This document shows positions 43,120 to 53,444 of a DNA stretch of 64,000 nt, piece by piece. Within the stretch, counting starts at the first letter, position 1. Every line of letters begins with the position of its first letter. Under the pieces are notes generated by a model, which was given only the letters and a program-made list of their open reading frames with translations, ran no database searches and was not told the origin of the DNA. The translations under genes and the position numbers were made by a program. The stretch is taken from assembly GCA_000696115.1 (NCBI GenBank), contig JJOH01000098.1, forward strand, positions 203,872 to 267,871, in the 5' to 3' direction. The stretch is from Streptomyces olindensis (GTDB lineage: Bacteria; Actinomycetota; Actinomycetes; Streptomycetales; Streptomycetaceae).

Positions 43120-44994
43120 TCACGGGGTGTAGACGGTCGGCCGCGGAGCGGCGGCCATGCCGTTGCCGAGGAAGAAGCTCGGGTGCGGGGGCTGGTTGTA
43201 GGCGGTGTTCTGCCAGGCCAGGGCCGTGCGGTACTGGGTGTCGTGGAGCAGCGTGGTGATCTTCGAGGTCGTCTCGTGCGGGGTGGAGTAGATCCGCAGG
43301 GCCGTGTTGTTGCTGGTGCGCCAGACGACCTCCTCGCGCCAGTCTCCGAGGATGTCGCCGGAGAGGACCGGGGTGGCTTTGGTGCCGTTGTTGGAGGAGA
43401 CGCCGGAGCCGGTCAGCAGGCGGGTGTCGCCGGAGGTGCCGTACTTGTCGACGCGGGTGCCGTCGAGGAGTTCGCGGACCGGGTCGCCGTCCCACCAGGA
43501 CAGGAAGTTGATGCTGGACGGCTCGCGGCCCAGGGAGGCGCCGGTGGCCGAGCGGAGGGTGGTGTCGGCGGCGGACCAGGCCTCGGCGCCGGGGCTGCCG
43601 GCGTGGATGTCGGCGGCGACGCCACGGCCGTTGTCGGAGCCCGACGCCGTCTGCCAGAGGATCTGGCCGGTGCGGGCGTCGGCCATCCACGAGCCGGGCT
43701 TGCTTGAGTCCTCGGAGACCTTGAAGTACTCCAGGCCCGCGCGGGAGGGGTTGAGGTCGCCGACGTGGCCGGCGTCGCCGTGGCCGAGCCGGGTGGTCCA
43801 CAGGCCGCTGCCGTTGTCGTCGACGGTCATGGCGCCGTAGACGATCTCGTCCTTGCCGTCGTTGTCGACGTCGGCGACGGACAGGCTGTGGTTGCCCTGG
43901 CCGTCGTAGCCCTTGCCGCTGTTGGTGGAGGAGGTGGTGTCGAAGGTCCAGCGGCGGGTGAAGGAGCCGTTCCGCCAGTCCCAGGCGGCGATCACGGTGC
44001 GGGTGTAGTAGCCGCGCGCCATGATCAGGGAGGGGCGGGCGCCGTCGAGGTAGGCGGTTCCCGCGAGGAAGCGGTCGACGCGGTTGCCGTAGGAGTCGCC
44101 CCAGGAGGAGACGGTGCCGCGGCCGGGGACGTAGTCGACGCTCTGCATCGCCTTGCCCGTCTGGCCGTTGAACATCGTCAGGAACTCGGGCCCGGAGAGC
44201 ACATAGCCGCCGGAGTTGCGGTGGTCGGCGCTGGAGCTGCCGATGACCGCGCCGGTGCCGTCCCTGGTGCCGTCGGCGGTCTTCATGGCGACCTCGGCCT
44301 TGCCGTCGCCGTCGTAGTCGTACACCTGGAACTGCGTGTAGTGCGCGCCCGAGCGGATGTTGCGGCCCAGGTCGATGCGCCACAGCCGGGTGCCGTCGAG
44401 CTTGATGCCGTCGACGATCGTGTTGCCGGTGTAGCCGGACTGGGAGTTGTCCTTGGCGTTGGTGGGCTGCCACTTCAGCACCAGGTCCAGGGCGCCGTCG
44501 CCGTCGAGGTCGCCGACGGAGGCGTCGTTGGCCTCGTAGGTGTACGCGACCCCGTCGGGGGTCGTGCCGCCGGGCGGGGGCGAGATCGGGACGTCCTTGT
44601 AGCCGGTGCGGAACTGGACCGCGTGCACCGAGTCGCCCTGTTCCGTGCCGTTCACGACCGCGCGGACCGTGTAGTCGGCGTGGGAGGGGGCGCCGGAGTG
44701 GAAGTAGTTCGTGGAGCCCGTGATCGGCGTGGAGTTGACCTTCGTGCCGGCCCGGTACACGTTGAACGACACGTCGTTCGGGTCGGTGCCCAGCCAGCGC
44801 CAGCTGACCAGGTTGCCGCTGCCGGTGTGGACGCTGACCACGCCCCGGTCGAGCTTCTCGACCTGCCGTGCGGTGGCCGCCCGCGCGGCGTCCTGCGTGG
44901 CGAACATGGTGAGGCCGGCGCCGGTCAGGGCCGCCGCGGTGACGGCCACGGGGAGGATGAGGCGGCGTCTGCGGTGCCTGTGGGGGTGCTTCAC
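43120..44994 (-). CDS. Secreted rhamnogalacturonan lyase (PL11)
   Basis: 624 aa. Signal peptide with an Arg-rich n-region (HRHRRRRLILPVAVTAAALTG). An N-terminal beta domain precedes an eight-bladed propeller with calcium loops in VGDLDGDGALDLVLKW, YDYDGDGKAEVAMK and VADVDNDGKDEIVYG. Cleaves the rhamnose-galacturonate backbone of pectin by beta-elimination. GTG at 44994 with AGGAGGT 6 nt upstream. No CBM is attached. Next to the cellulase/xyloglucanase genes, which together would strip primary plant cell wall. Confidence 0.93.
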   Translation of the reverse strand: MKHPHRHRRRRLILPVAVTAAALTGAGLTMFATQDAARAATARQVEKLDRGVVSVHTGSGNLVSWRWLGTDPNDVSFNVYRAGTKVNSTPITGSTNYFHSGAPSHADYTVRAVVNGTEQGDSVHAVQFRTGYKDVPISPPPGGTTPDGVAYTYEANDASVGDLDGDGALDLVLKWQPTNAKDNSQSGYTGNTIVDGIKLDGTRLWRIDLGRNIRSGAHYTQFQVYDYDGDGKAEVAMKTADGTRDGTGAVIGSSSADHRNSGGYVLSGPEFLTMFNGQTGKAMQSVDYVPGRGTVSSWGDSYGNRVDRFLAGTAYLDGARPSLIMARGYYTRTVIAAWDWRNGSFTRRWTFDTTSSTNSGKGYDGQGNHSLSVADVDNDGKDEIVYGAMTVDDNGSGLWTTRLGHGDAGHVGDLNPSRAGLEYFKVSEDSSKPGSWMADARTGQILWQTASGSDNGRGVAADIHAGSPGAEAWSAADTTLRSATGASLGREPSSINFLSWWDGDPVRELLDGTRVDKYGTSGDTRLLTGSGVSSNNGTKATPVLSGDILGDWREEVVWRTSNNTALRIYSTPHETTSKITTLLHDTQYRTALAWQNTAYNQPPHPSFFLGNGMAAAPRPTVYTP

Positions 44995-45026
44995 TGACGG
45001 ACCTCCTGGGGAGATGGGGGGTTCCG

Positions 45027-45995
45027 TCAGAGGTTGCCGCCGGTGACGCTGGGGTTGCCGTACCTCCGCGCCAGTTCGGCCGCGGTCCGGGCCATCCTCT
45101 CGCGCAGTGCGGGTGGTTCGAGCACCTCGATGCCGGAGCCCAGGCGCAGGAACTCGGCGTGGGCGTGGTCGAGGGACTCGATGGCCACGGTGACGGTGGT
45201 CCAGCCGTCCTCCCCGGGGCGCCCCTCGGTCGCAGCGGCCGTGCCCGTGAGCGCCACGCCCGGCGCCAGCCGGACCACGGCCCGGCCCGGCCGGAGCCGG
45301 TGGTGGAAGTCCCGCTGGTACGCGGCCCAGTACCCGGGCAGGTCGAAGTCGTCCGGGCGGGTGAACTCCTCGCCCGCGTCGTCCAGTCGGAGGATCTGGT
45401 CGACGCGGTAGGTGCGCGGGCCGGGGCCCGCGACGACGTACCAGCGGCCCGCCTTGAGGACCAGCCCGTACGGCTCCAGACGGCGCTCCACGTCGGTCGG
45501 CTCACGCCAGCGCCGGTACAGGACGTGCAGGGCCCGGCTGTTCCAGACGGCGTCGGCGACGGCCGGGAGGTACGGCGTCTCGTCGGCGTCGGCGTACCAG
45601 CCGGGGGCGTCGAGGTGGAAGCGGCCGCTGATCCGGTCGGCGTGGGCGCGTAGCTCCGGCGGCAGGGCGGCCCGGACCTTGAGCTGGGCGGCGGCCAGGA
45701 CGGAGCCGAGCCCGAGCTGGGCGGCGGCGCCGGGCGCGCCGGCGAGGAAGAGTGCCTCGGCCTCGTCCGCGGTGAGGCCGGTGAGCCGGGTGCGGTAGCC
45801 GTCGAGGAGGCGGTAGCCCCCGGCGCGCCCCGCGTCGCCGTACAGCGGGACACCGGCCGCGCCGAGCGCCTCGACGTCCCGGTAGACCGTGCGCACCGAC
45901 ACCTCGAGCTCCTCGGCGAGCTGGGCGGCGGTCATCCGGCCGCGGGTCTGGAGCAGCAGGAGGAGGGAGACGAGCCGGCTGGACTTCACTGACAC
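45027..45995 (-). CDS. WYL-domain (YafY-type) transcriptional regulator
   Basis: 322 aa. DeoR-like winged helix (RLVSLLLLLQTRGRMTAAQL, EVSVRTVYRDVEAL), then a WYL domain (YGLVLKAGRWYVVAG) and a C-terminal WCX-like segment. GTG at 45995 lies inside a perfect CTGACA-N5-TGTCAG palindrome, suggesting autorepression. Divergent from the 159-aa protein gene, its probable target. Confidence 0.88.
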   Translation of the reverse strand: MSVKSSRLVSLLLLLQTRGRMTAAQLAEELEVSVRTVYRDVEALGAAGVPLYGDAGRAGGYRLLDGYRTRLTGLTADEAEALFLAGAPGAAAQLGLGSVLAAAQLKVRAALPPELRAHADRISGRFHLDAPGWYADADETPYLPAVADAVWNSRALHVLYRRWREPTDVERRLEPYGLVLKAGRWYVVAGPGPRTYRVDQILRLDDAGEEFTRPDDFDLPGYWAAYQRDFHHRLRPGRAVVRLAPGVALTGTAAATEGRPGEDGWTTVTVAIESLDHAHAEFLRLGSGIEVLEPPALRERMARTAAELARRYGNPSVTGGNL

Positions 45996-46005
45996 ATGAT
46001 GTCAG
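45989..46005. promoter_or_regulatory. Palindrome covering the WYL regulator start codon
   Basis: CTGACACATGATGTCAG, perfect CTGACA/TGTCAG arms with 5-bp centre; the GTG start of the regulator is within the left arm and the divergent gene begins 24 bp to the right. Confidence 0.6.
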
Positions 46006-46028
46006 GGAACGCCCTCTAGCGTCCCGGC

Positions 46029-46508
46029 ATGCCCTTCCGCGAGAAACTGCTGACCGTGCCCCCACCGATCGAGGTGGCCGGACGCCGCGTCAAGCGCTAC
46101 CACGTCACCGCCGACCCCGCGGGCATCGAGCCCGAGGTCGAGAAGGCGGCCTACGCGATCCTGCCCGAGCTGCTGCCCGAACCGGACGGCACGCCCCTGG
46201 CGACCTTCGTCGTCCTGCACCGGGGCGGCGACGACGGCGCCTACCTCAACGCGTACAGCTGGGTGTGGGACAACGTCCTGCACTTCCGGGGCGCGGCGGC
46301 GGGCCAGCCGGTACTGGGCTGCCCGGACCGCGACCCGACCCGTTTCATCACTCCCGACCTGCCGTGGATCGGCTGCGTCTGGGAGCTGCCGCCGGTCCTG
46401 CACGAGCGGGACGCCTGGGTGCGGCACCTGCTCGCCCCCGAAGTGCCGGATCTGGACGCCTACCTGGCCGATTCCCTGCCCGAAGGAACCACAGGAGACC
46501 GCCCTTGA
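46029..46508 (+). CDS. Conserved hypothetical protein, partner of the WYL regulator
   Basis: 159 aa, cytosolic, no signal peptide or membrane segment. Begins MPFREKLLTVPPPIEVAGRR and has aromatic motifs AYSWVWDNVLHF and LPWIGCVWELPPVLHERDAWVRHL cut here to their cores. I do not recognise a domain. No Shine-Dalgarno sequence is visible and the ATG is close to the operator, so the mRNA may be near-leaderless. Regulated by the divergent WYL protein in all likelihood. Confidence 0.7.
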   Translation: MPFREKLLTVPPPIEVAGRRVKRYHVTADPAGIEPEVEKAAYAILPELLPEPDGTPLATFVVLHRGGDDGAYLNAYSWVWDNVLHFRGAAAGQPVLGCPDRDPTRFITPDLPWIGCVWELPPVLHERDAWVRHLLAPEVPDLDAYLADSLPEGTTGDRP

Positions 46509-46635
46509 GCAGCGCGCACGACTTCGACTTCTTCCACGGCGACTGGGAGGCCCTCCACCGCCGGCGCACCGACTGAACTGGGCGTCCAGCGTCACCGGCA
46601 CCCTGTTCCCGCCGGTCTTCGGCCGGTTCGCGGCA
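46505..46635 (+). pseudogene. Remnant of a small HDFDFFHGDW-family gene with internal deletion
   Basis: TTG at 46505 overlaps the preceding stop and opens SSAHDFDFFHGDWEALHRRR before a stop at about 46576. Immediately after, in another frame, NWASSVTGTLFPPVFGRFA is encoded, which looks like an inner or C-terminal part of the same kind of protein. The two pieces probably came from one gene of roughly 150 codons that lost its middle and frame. Family assignment is from motif memory only. Confidence 0.5.
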
Positions 46636-46641
46636 TGGAGT

Positions 46642-47385
46642 TCACCCGGCCTTCCGGAACGCCCGCAGGCTGAACACCGGGTCGGGGCGCGGCCGGTCCT
46701 GGTCGGGGAGGCGGGCGAGCTCCAGGGCGAAGCCCTCCGCGCGCGCGTCGCCGGGCGGGAGGGTGACGAACCAGCCGCGGCGCAGGTCGGCGACGGTGCG
46801 GCGCGGACTGCGGCCCTGGCCGTGCCCGGTGAAGCGGGCCTGACCGGCCGGGGCCAGTCCGTGGGCGGCGGCGTGGCGCTCGACGTCCGCCGCCGCGTCC
46901 CGGACCGGGCTGGGCGGACGGGAGGACAGGACGACATCGATGTCACTGCCCACGTTGTGGGAGGCGGCCTTGTCGACCGTGGTGACGTAGACGCCGCCGG
47001 GCCGCAGCACCCGGGCGCACTCGCCGACGATGGCCCGCACCTCGGCGGGCCCAGCGGCCAGGTGCAGCAGCCACACGCTGCACACGGCGTCGAACTCGCC
47101 GTCCCGGAACGGCAGCCTGCGGCTGTCGGCCCGCACGACGGCGCCGGGCAGCCGGGCGGCGGCCTGCCGGACCATCGCGGGGGCGAGATCGACGCCGGTG
47201 ACGCGCATGCCGTCGCGCGCCGCCGCGAGCCTGCGGGTCACGATGCCGGTGCCGCAGGCGACGTCGAGCAGGCTGCGCGCGTCCGGCGGTACGAGGCCCA
47301 GCACCGCTGCCGCGGCGGCGGCCGCCCGGGGCTCGCCGCCGCGCGAGGCGTCGTACCGCTCCGCTTCCTTGTCGTAGTCGAGCAC
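46642..47385 (-). CDS. Class I SAM-dependent methyltransferase
   Basis: 247 aa. SAM-binding LLDVACGTGIVTRRLAA, VTGVDLAPAMVRQAA and post-motif VLRPGGVYVTTVD, as in UbiE/Methyltransf_11 proteins. Substrate unknown. GTG at 47385, 4 nt after the pterin dehydratase stop, so probably translated from the same mRNA. Confidence 0.85.
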   Translation of the reverse strand: MLDYDKEAERYDASRGGEPRAAAAAAAVLGLVPPDARSLLDVACGTGIVTRRLAAARDGMRVTGVDLAPAMVRQAAARLPGAVVRADSRRLPFRDGEFDAVCSVWLLHLAAGPAEVRAIVGECARVLRPGGVYVTTVDKAASHNVGSDIDVVLSSRPPSPVRDAAADVERHAAAHGLAPAGQARFTGHGQGRSPRRTVADLRRGWFVTLPPGDARAEGFALELARLPDQDRPRPDPVFSLRAFRKAG

Positions 47386-47389
47386 GCGG

Positions 47390-47695
47390 TCAGTGTGCCC
47401 CGTGCCCGGGGGCGAGGTCCTCCACCCTGCGGGCGAGCTCGAAGTCCTTCTCCGTGACGGCGCCGCCCGCGCTGTGCGTGTGCACGGACAGCGCGACGGT
47501 GTTGTAGCCGAGCGTGAGGTCGGAGTGGTGGTTCAGTTCCTCCTGGACCTGGGCGATGTGCACGACCATCGCCGTCGCCGCGAAGTGCGAGCCGAGCCGG
47601 TAGGAGCGGGCGAGGCGGTCCCCGTCGAGCGACCAGCCCGGCAGCTCGGCCAGCCGGTCCTCGATCTCCTTCTGCGACAGCGGTTCGACGGGCAT
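47390..47695 (-). CDS. 4a-hydroxytetrahydrobiopterin dehydratase (pterin carbinolamine dehydratase)
   Basis: 101 aa. Family motif with the catalytic histidines in NHHSDLTLGYNTVALSVHTH and the tail GGAVTEKDFELA. Dehydrates pterin-4a-carbinolamine formed by aromatic amino acid hydroxylases; no hydroxylase gene is nearby, so it may act in general pterin repair or, with the methyltransferase, in another pathway. Confidence 0.9.
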   Translation of the reverse strand: MPVEPLSQKEIEDRLAELPGWSLDGDRLARSYRLGSHFAATAMVVHIAQVQEELNHHSDLTLGYNTVALSVHTHSAGGAVTEKDFELARRVEDLAPGHGAH

Positions 47696-47822
47696 GGGCT
47701 GCGCTCCTTCCCTGGCTCCGGTCTCCTCGGTGTTCTCTCAGCCTGCCACAGCGGGACGCCCGAGACCCTGGTCAGAGGGGTGTGCCTGTCCGGCGCGGCC
47801 GGTTCTCGACTACGGTCCTGGC

Positions 47823-48629
47823 ATGACCACTCACCCGTCCACCGTCGACCAGGGCGTGGGCCCGCTGCTGCGGGCCTGGCGGGAGCAGCGGCGGGTCAGC
47901 CAGCTGGAGCTGGCCCTGCGCGCCGACTCCTCGGCCCGGCACATCAGCTTCATCGAGACGGGCCGCTCCCGGCCCAGCGAGGAGATGGTGCTGCGGCTGG
48001 CCGAGCACCTGGACGTCCCCGTACGGGAGCGCAACGCGCTGCTGCTGGCGGCCGGTTACGCCCCGCGCTACCCGGAGACCCCGCTCGACGACCCGGCGCT
48101 GGGCGCCCTGCGCGAGGGCATCGAGCGGCTGATCGGCGGCTACGAGCCGTATCCGGCGCTGGTGGTGGACGCGCTGTACAACGTGGTGGCGGCCAACCGG
48201 GGGATCATGACGCTGGTCGACGGTGTCTCCGACGCTCTGCTGGAGCCGCCGCTGAACGCGATGCGGCTGGCCCTGCACCCGCAGGGCCTGGCGCCCCGGA
48301 TCCGCAACCTGCGCGCCTGGCGCGGTCACCTGCTGGAGCAGATGGAGCGGCAGATCGCCCTGCACCGCTCCGAGCCGCTGCGGGCGCTGTACGAGGAGGT
48401 GGCGGCGTACCCGGTGCCCGAGGCGGATCCGGCGGAGGAGCCCGCGGAGCCGGTGCCGTACTTCGCGCTGCCGCTGCGGATCGAGCACGAGGGGCGGACG
48501 CTGTCGTTCATCTCGTCGATCTCCACGTTCAACACGCCGATGGACGTGACCGTCGCCGAACTGGCCATCGAGACGCTGCTCCCGGCCGACCCGGCGACGG
48601 TCAAGTACCTTCAGTCGCTGCTGTCCTGA
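47823..48629 (+). CDS. XRE-family regulator with MmyB-like ligand domain
   Basis: 268 aa. HTH at about 15-70 (REQRRVSQLELALRADSSAR, HISFIETGRSRPSEEMVLRL). The C-terminal MLTR-type domain contains YPALVVDALYNVVAANRGIM and RTLSFISSISTFNTPMDVTV. Such proteins often bind fatty acids and control a neighbouring redox gene. Convergent (19-bp overlap) with a small membrane protein gene, no obvious target here. Confidence 0.88.
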   Translation: MTTHPSTVDQGVGPLLRAWREQRRVSQLELALRADSSARHISFIETGRSRPSEEMVLRLAEHLDVPVRERNALLLAAGYAPRYPETPLDDPALGALREGIERLIGGYEPYPALVVDALYNVVAANRGIMTLVDGVSDALLEPPLNAMRLALHPQGLAPRIRNLRAWRGHLLEQMERQIALHRSEPLRALYEEVAAYPVPEADPAEEPAEPVPYFALPLRIEHEGRTLSFISSISTFNTPMDVTVAELAIETLLPADPATVKYLQSLLS

Positions 48630-49036
48630 CGCACCCTCAGGGCCGTGTACTGGAGGGCGGCGAACCCGGCCACGGTCAGCGCCTGGAGCACCGTCCACAC
48701 CGCGCCCGCGGTGCTCGGCGAGAGCCACAGCGCCAGGGCCGCGAGGCTCAGCACGCTCCAGGCGAGGTTGGCCTCGACGACGGCCCGCACGCCGAGCGCG
48801 GGCGGCCGGCGGCGGGTGGCGAGCAGGCCCACGCCGGTCGCGTAGAGCGCGAGGAACGCGCCCAGGGCGAGCAGCAGGGCCGGGTCGACGCCGAGGAAAC
48901 GCCCGAGCGGTCCGGAGAACGCCAGGTAGGCGAGCGCGTTGCCGCCGGTCACCGCGGCGTCCAGGGCCAGGAAGCGGCGCAGCATCGACTGCGGCTCGGG
49001 GGTCCGGGCGAGCGCGGCGAGCTGGATCGCGGACAT
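48611..49036 (-). CDS. Small integral membrane protein
   Basis: 141 aa with four hydrophobic helices (about 23-45, 52-72, 84-106, 112-132) and a short polar tail. Conserved in type among actinobacteria but without known function. The promoter region holds the 24-bp palindrome element copy B in the gene's own orientation. Confidence 0.75.
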   Translation of the reverse strand: MSAIQLAALARTPEPQSMLRRFLALDAAVTGGNALAYLAFSGPLGRFLGVDPALLLALGAFLALYATGVGLLATRRRPPALGVRAVVEANLAWSVLSLAALALWLSPSTAGAVWTVLQALTVAGFAALQYTALRVRQDSSD

Positions 49037-49118
49037 GGGGCATCACTCTCCGTCGGGTCGTGGTGGCGGCCGGGGCCTGAGCGCGGGCCCGCCCGCCGGG
49101 TGTGTGCGGCGGTCGGGG

Positions 49119-49156
49119 CCGGGTCCCGGGCCGGAGTGCGCCGGCCCGGGACCCGG
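49119..49156. other. Strong hairpin in a divergent intergenic region
   Basis: CCGGGTCCCGGGCCGG (49119-49134) and its complement (49141-49156), 16-bp perfect stem with a 6-nt loop. No gene ends here, so it is not an ordinary terminator: a leader attenuator, small RNA end or relic are possible. Confidence 0.55.
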
Positions 49157-49185
49157 TACGTTCACGATCCCGTTCCGGCCGCGCC

Positions 49186-49209
49186 CGGTCGATTACCCGC
49201 GGGGTAAGG
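49186..49209 (-). repeat. 24-bp palindrome-containing element, copy B
   Basis: On the minus strand CCTTACCCCGC then GGGTAATCGACCG; core TTACCC-CGC-GGGTAA. Twenty-two of 24 positions match copy A at 12687-12710. It lies 150 bp upstream of the membrane protein gene in that gene's orientation. Confidence 0.55.
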
Positions 49210-49318
49210 CCAACGGCGCCGCGCCGTTTCCCGTGATCTCCTCACCGTGGGGCCTGTGATACCGGCGACCCGGCGTGACAGACTGATCGCAGGCTTGGGC
49301 ACGTTGGGGAGGCGTGGC

Positions 49319-50182
49319 GTGAGTGAACGGCGGGCCGCACCCACCGTGGGCCAGGTGGTGCTGGGCAAGCGGCTGCAGGAGCTGCGCGAGGCGGCCGGGC
49401 TCAGCCGGGACGAGGCGGCGCGGGTGCTGCGCGTCGCCCCCGCGACGGTCCGGCGGATGGAGACCGCCGACGTCGCGCTGAAGATCCCGTACGTGCAGAT
49501 CCTGCTGACCGCGTACGGCGTGCCCGAGCACGAGGTGACCGCGTTCGTCGAACTCGCCGAGGAGGCCAACCGGCCGGGCTGGTGGCAGCGGTTCCACGAC
49601 GTGCTGCCGGAGTGGTTCAGCCTGTACGTGAGCCTGGAGGGCGCCGCGCGGATCATCCGGTCGTACGAGCCGCACTTCGTGCCGGGGCTGCTGCAGACCG
49701 AGGGGTACGCGCGTGCGGTGCTGGAGGCGGGCACGATCGGGAACTCCGGCCCGGAGGCCGTGGAGCGGCACGTCTCGCTGCGCATGGAGCGGCAGCGGCT
49801 CCTGGAGGGCCCGAAACCGCCGCATCTGTGGGTCATCATGGACGAGACGGTGCTGCGCCGCCCGGTGAGCGTCGACGGCCGGGTGATGCGCGACCAGCTG
49901 GACAAGCTGCTGGAGTACGCCGCGCGTGACCGGGTCACGCTGCAGGTCGCCGAGTTCAAGGACGGACCGCACCCGGGGACCTACGCGCCGTTCTCGCTGT
50001 TCCGCTTCGCCGAGCCCGAACTGCCCGACATGGTGTTCACGGAGTACCTGACGGGCGCGCTGTACCTGGACTCCCGCAGGGAGGTCTCCGCGCACCTCGA
50101 GGTCCTGGACCACATGACGGCCCGGGCGGGCTCCACACAGCGCACGGAGGAGCTGCTGCGGGAGTACCGGGACCACTACTGA
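49319..50182 (+). CDS. XRE-family regulator with DUF5753 domain
   Basis: 287 aa. HTH (LGKRLQELREAAGLSRDEAA, RVAPATVRRMETADVALK) followed by DUF5753 (YEPHFVPGLLQTEGYARAVL, LWVIMDETVLRRPV). GTG at 49319 is chosen for GGGGAGG 6 nt upstream; an ATG 24 codons earlier has no such site. These regulators, numerous in Streptomyces, usually pair with a small DUF397 gene, which is absent here. Confidence 0.87.
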   Translation: MSERRAAPTVGQVVLGKRLQELREAAGLSRDEAARVLRVAPATVRRMETADVALKIPYVQILLTAYGVPEHEVTAFVELAEEANRPGWWQRFHDVLPEWFSLYVSLEGAARIIRSYEPHFVPGLLQTEGYARAVLEAGTIGNSGPEAVERHVSLRMERQRLLEGPKPPHLWVIMDETVLRRPVSVDGRVMRDQLDKLLEYAARDRVTLQVAEFKDGPHPGTYAPFSLFRFAEPELPDMVFTEYLTGALYLDSRREVSAHLEVLDHMTARAGSTQRTEELLREYRDHY

Positions 50183-50310
50183 GCCTTCGGGACACCCACC
50201 CGGTGGACGGGTACTGACCCGTACGGGCCCCGCCGACAGGTGTGCTCCCCGGCCCGCCCCTAGCGTCGGCATCACGGTGCAGGCGGGCGAGCGCACGCGA
50301 AGGAGGTCCG

Positions 50311-50774
50311 ATGCCCGGATTCGAAGTGCTGTACCAGGCGGCCGCGCTGTGCCTGATGTACCCCGACGACGACTTCCGCGCCCGGCTGCCGCTGCTACGC
50401 GAAGCCGCCCCGCAGCTACGGGAGTTCGCCGACCACGCGGCCGTCACCCCGCCCCGCGAGCTGGCCGCGCACTACGTCGAGGTCTTCGAGTCCGGGCAGG
50501 ACCACAGCCTGTACCTGAGCGTCTGGCGGGAGGCGGCACCGGCGCCGTCGGAGGAGCTCTACCGGGCCCACGGCCTGGAGACCACCGGCGAGGAACCGCC
50601 CGACTTCCTGCCCGCGGTCCTGGAGTTCGCCGCCCGCACCGGCAGCGGCGACCTGCTGACCGAGCACCGCGACGGCCTGGACCGCCTCCGCTGCCGCCTC
50701 ACCGACTTCGGCACGCCGTACGCCACCGTCCTGGACGCGGTGTGCGCGACACTGCCGCCCGGCGGCCCGGGGCG

Positions 50775-50778
<4 letters not shown>
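50311..50778 (+). CDS. Orphan NarJ-like molybdoenzyme chaperone
   Basis: 155 aa. It resembles nitrate-reductase chaperone NarJ in ALCLMYPDDDFRARLPLLREA, LAAHYVEVFE, EEPPDFLPAVLEFAARTG and the C-terminal YATVLDAVCATLPP. The Arg-rich DxRRR element before LYL is replaced by ESGQDHSLYLSVW and the segment is shortened. GAAGGAGG precedes the ATG. No narGHI genes are nearby. It may serve another molybdenum enzyme or have lost its original partner. Confidence 0.75.
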
Positions 50779-52640
<1,862 letters not shown>

Positions 52641-52687
52641 CGCCGTCCCCTTCCGTCAGGGCGCTCTCCACACTCTCCAGCACAAAA

Positions 52688-52708
52688 CTTGAGTGCGCTG
52701 TTGTCAAT
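52688..52708. promoter_or_regulatory. HAIR-like HspR site / dnaK promoter
   Basis: CTTGAGT-N7-TGTCAAT against the HAIR consensus CTTGAGT-N7-ACTCAAG: one perfect half and 4 of 7 in the other. On the minus strand TTGACA (52707-52702) forms a -35 for dnaK. Overlaps the last 5 bp of the GDPD gene. Confidence 0.55.
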
Positions 52709-53444
52709 GCCGCGAGGGGGTGATCGGTCCGCGGAGCGCCACGGCGCGCCGGGGCCGGTCGGTGACGAGCACGTCGACGCGCGGGTGGGCGAGGAAGGCA
52801 CGCATGAGGATGTCGTCGTTGACGGTCCACACCATGGTGAACAGGCCGTGCCGGGTCGCCTCGCGCAGCACGTTCGTCCTGGCCAGGCGCTGGTGCACGG
52901 CGACGCCGTGGGCCCCGCAGGCGCGGATGCGGCGGGCCGGGAAGAGCTCGCTCAGCCGTGTCCCGGGCAGCCGGGCCAGGGCCAGTTCCCGGCGGTCGCG
53001 CCCCAGGGACAGGGCGGTGCGCACCCCGGGGTGGGTTCGGGTGACGGCGGCGACGGAACGGTCCTCCAGCGTCGTCACGACGAGCCCGTCCTCGCCGAGC
53101 AGCGCGACCGCCCGGTCGATCACCTCCTGCTCGTAGCCCACCTCCTTCAGGTCCAGGTGGGCCACGAGCTTCCCGGCGATCAGCGCCATGACCTCGTCCA
53201 CCACCGGCACCGCGTACCCGGCCCGCTCGCACAGCTCGGGGTGCGTGAGCGCCGACAGCGGCGGACCGGCGGGGCCGACCCGGGGGTCGTGGTAGACGAC
53301 GAAAACACCGTCCTTCGTGCGGCGGATGTCGAACTCGACGTACTCCGCGCCGGACTCCAGCGCGTCCTCGTACGCCTCCCAGGTGGCGGGCCCGGCGCGC
53401 TCGGAGCCACCCCGGTGGGCGGAGACGGCGGGGTGTGGCGTCAT
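52704..53444 (-). CDS. Glycerophosphodiester phosphodiesterase
   Basis: 246 aa. Catalytic and metal residues in AHRGGSE, EYVEFDIRRTKDG and YHDPRVG; C-terminal WTVNDD. No signal peptide, so a cytosolic enzyme that hydrolyses glycerophosphodiesters to glycerol 3-phosphate. Starts in the stop of the CorA-like gene (ATGA). Confidence 0.9.
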   Translation of the reverse strand: MTPHPAVSAHRGGSERAGPATWEAYEDALESGAEYVEFDIRRTKDGVFVVYHDPRVGPAGPPLSALTHPELCERAGYAVPVVDEVMALIAGKLVAHLDLKEVGYEQEVIDRAVALLGEDGLVVTTLEDRSVAAVTRTHPGVRTALSLGRDRRELALARLPGTRLSELFPARRIRACGAHGVAVHQRLARTNVLREATRHGLFTMVWTVNDDILMRAFLAHPRVDVLVTDRPRRAVALRGPITPSRH

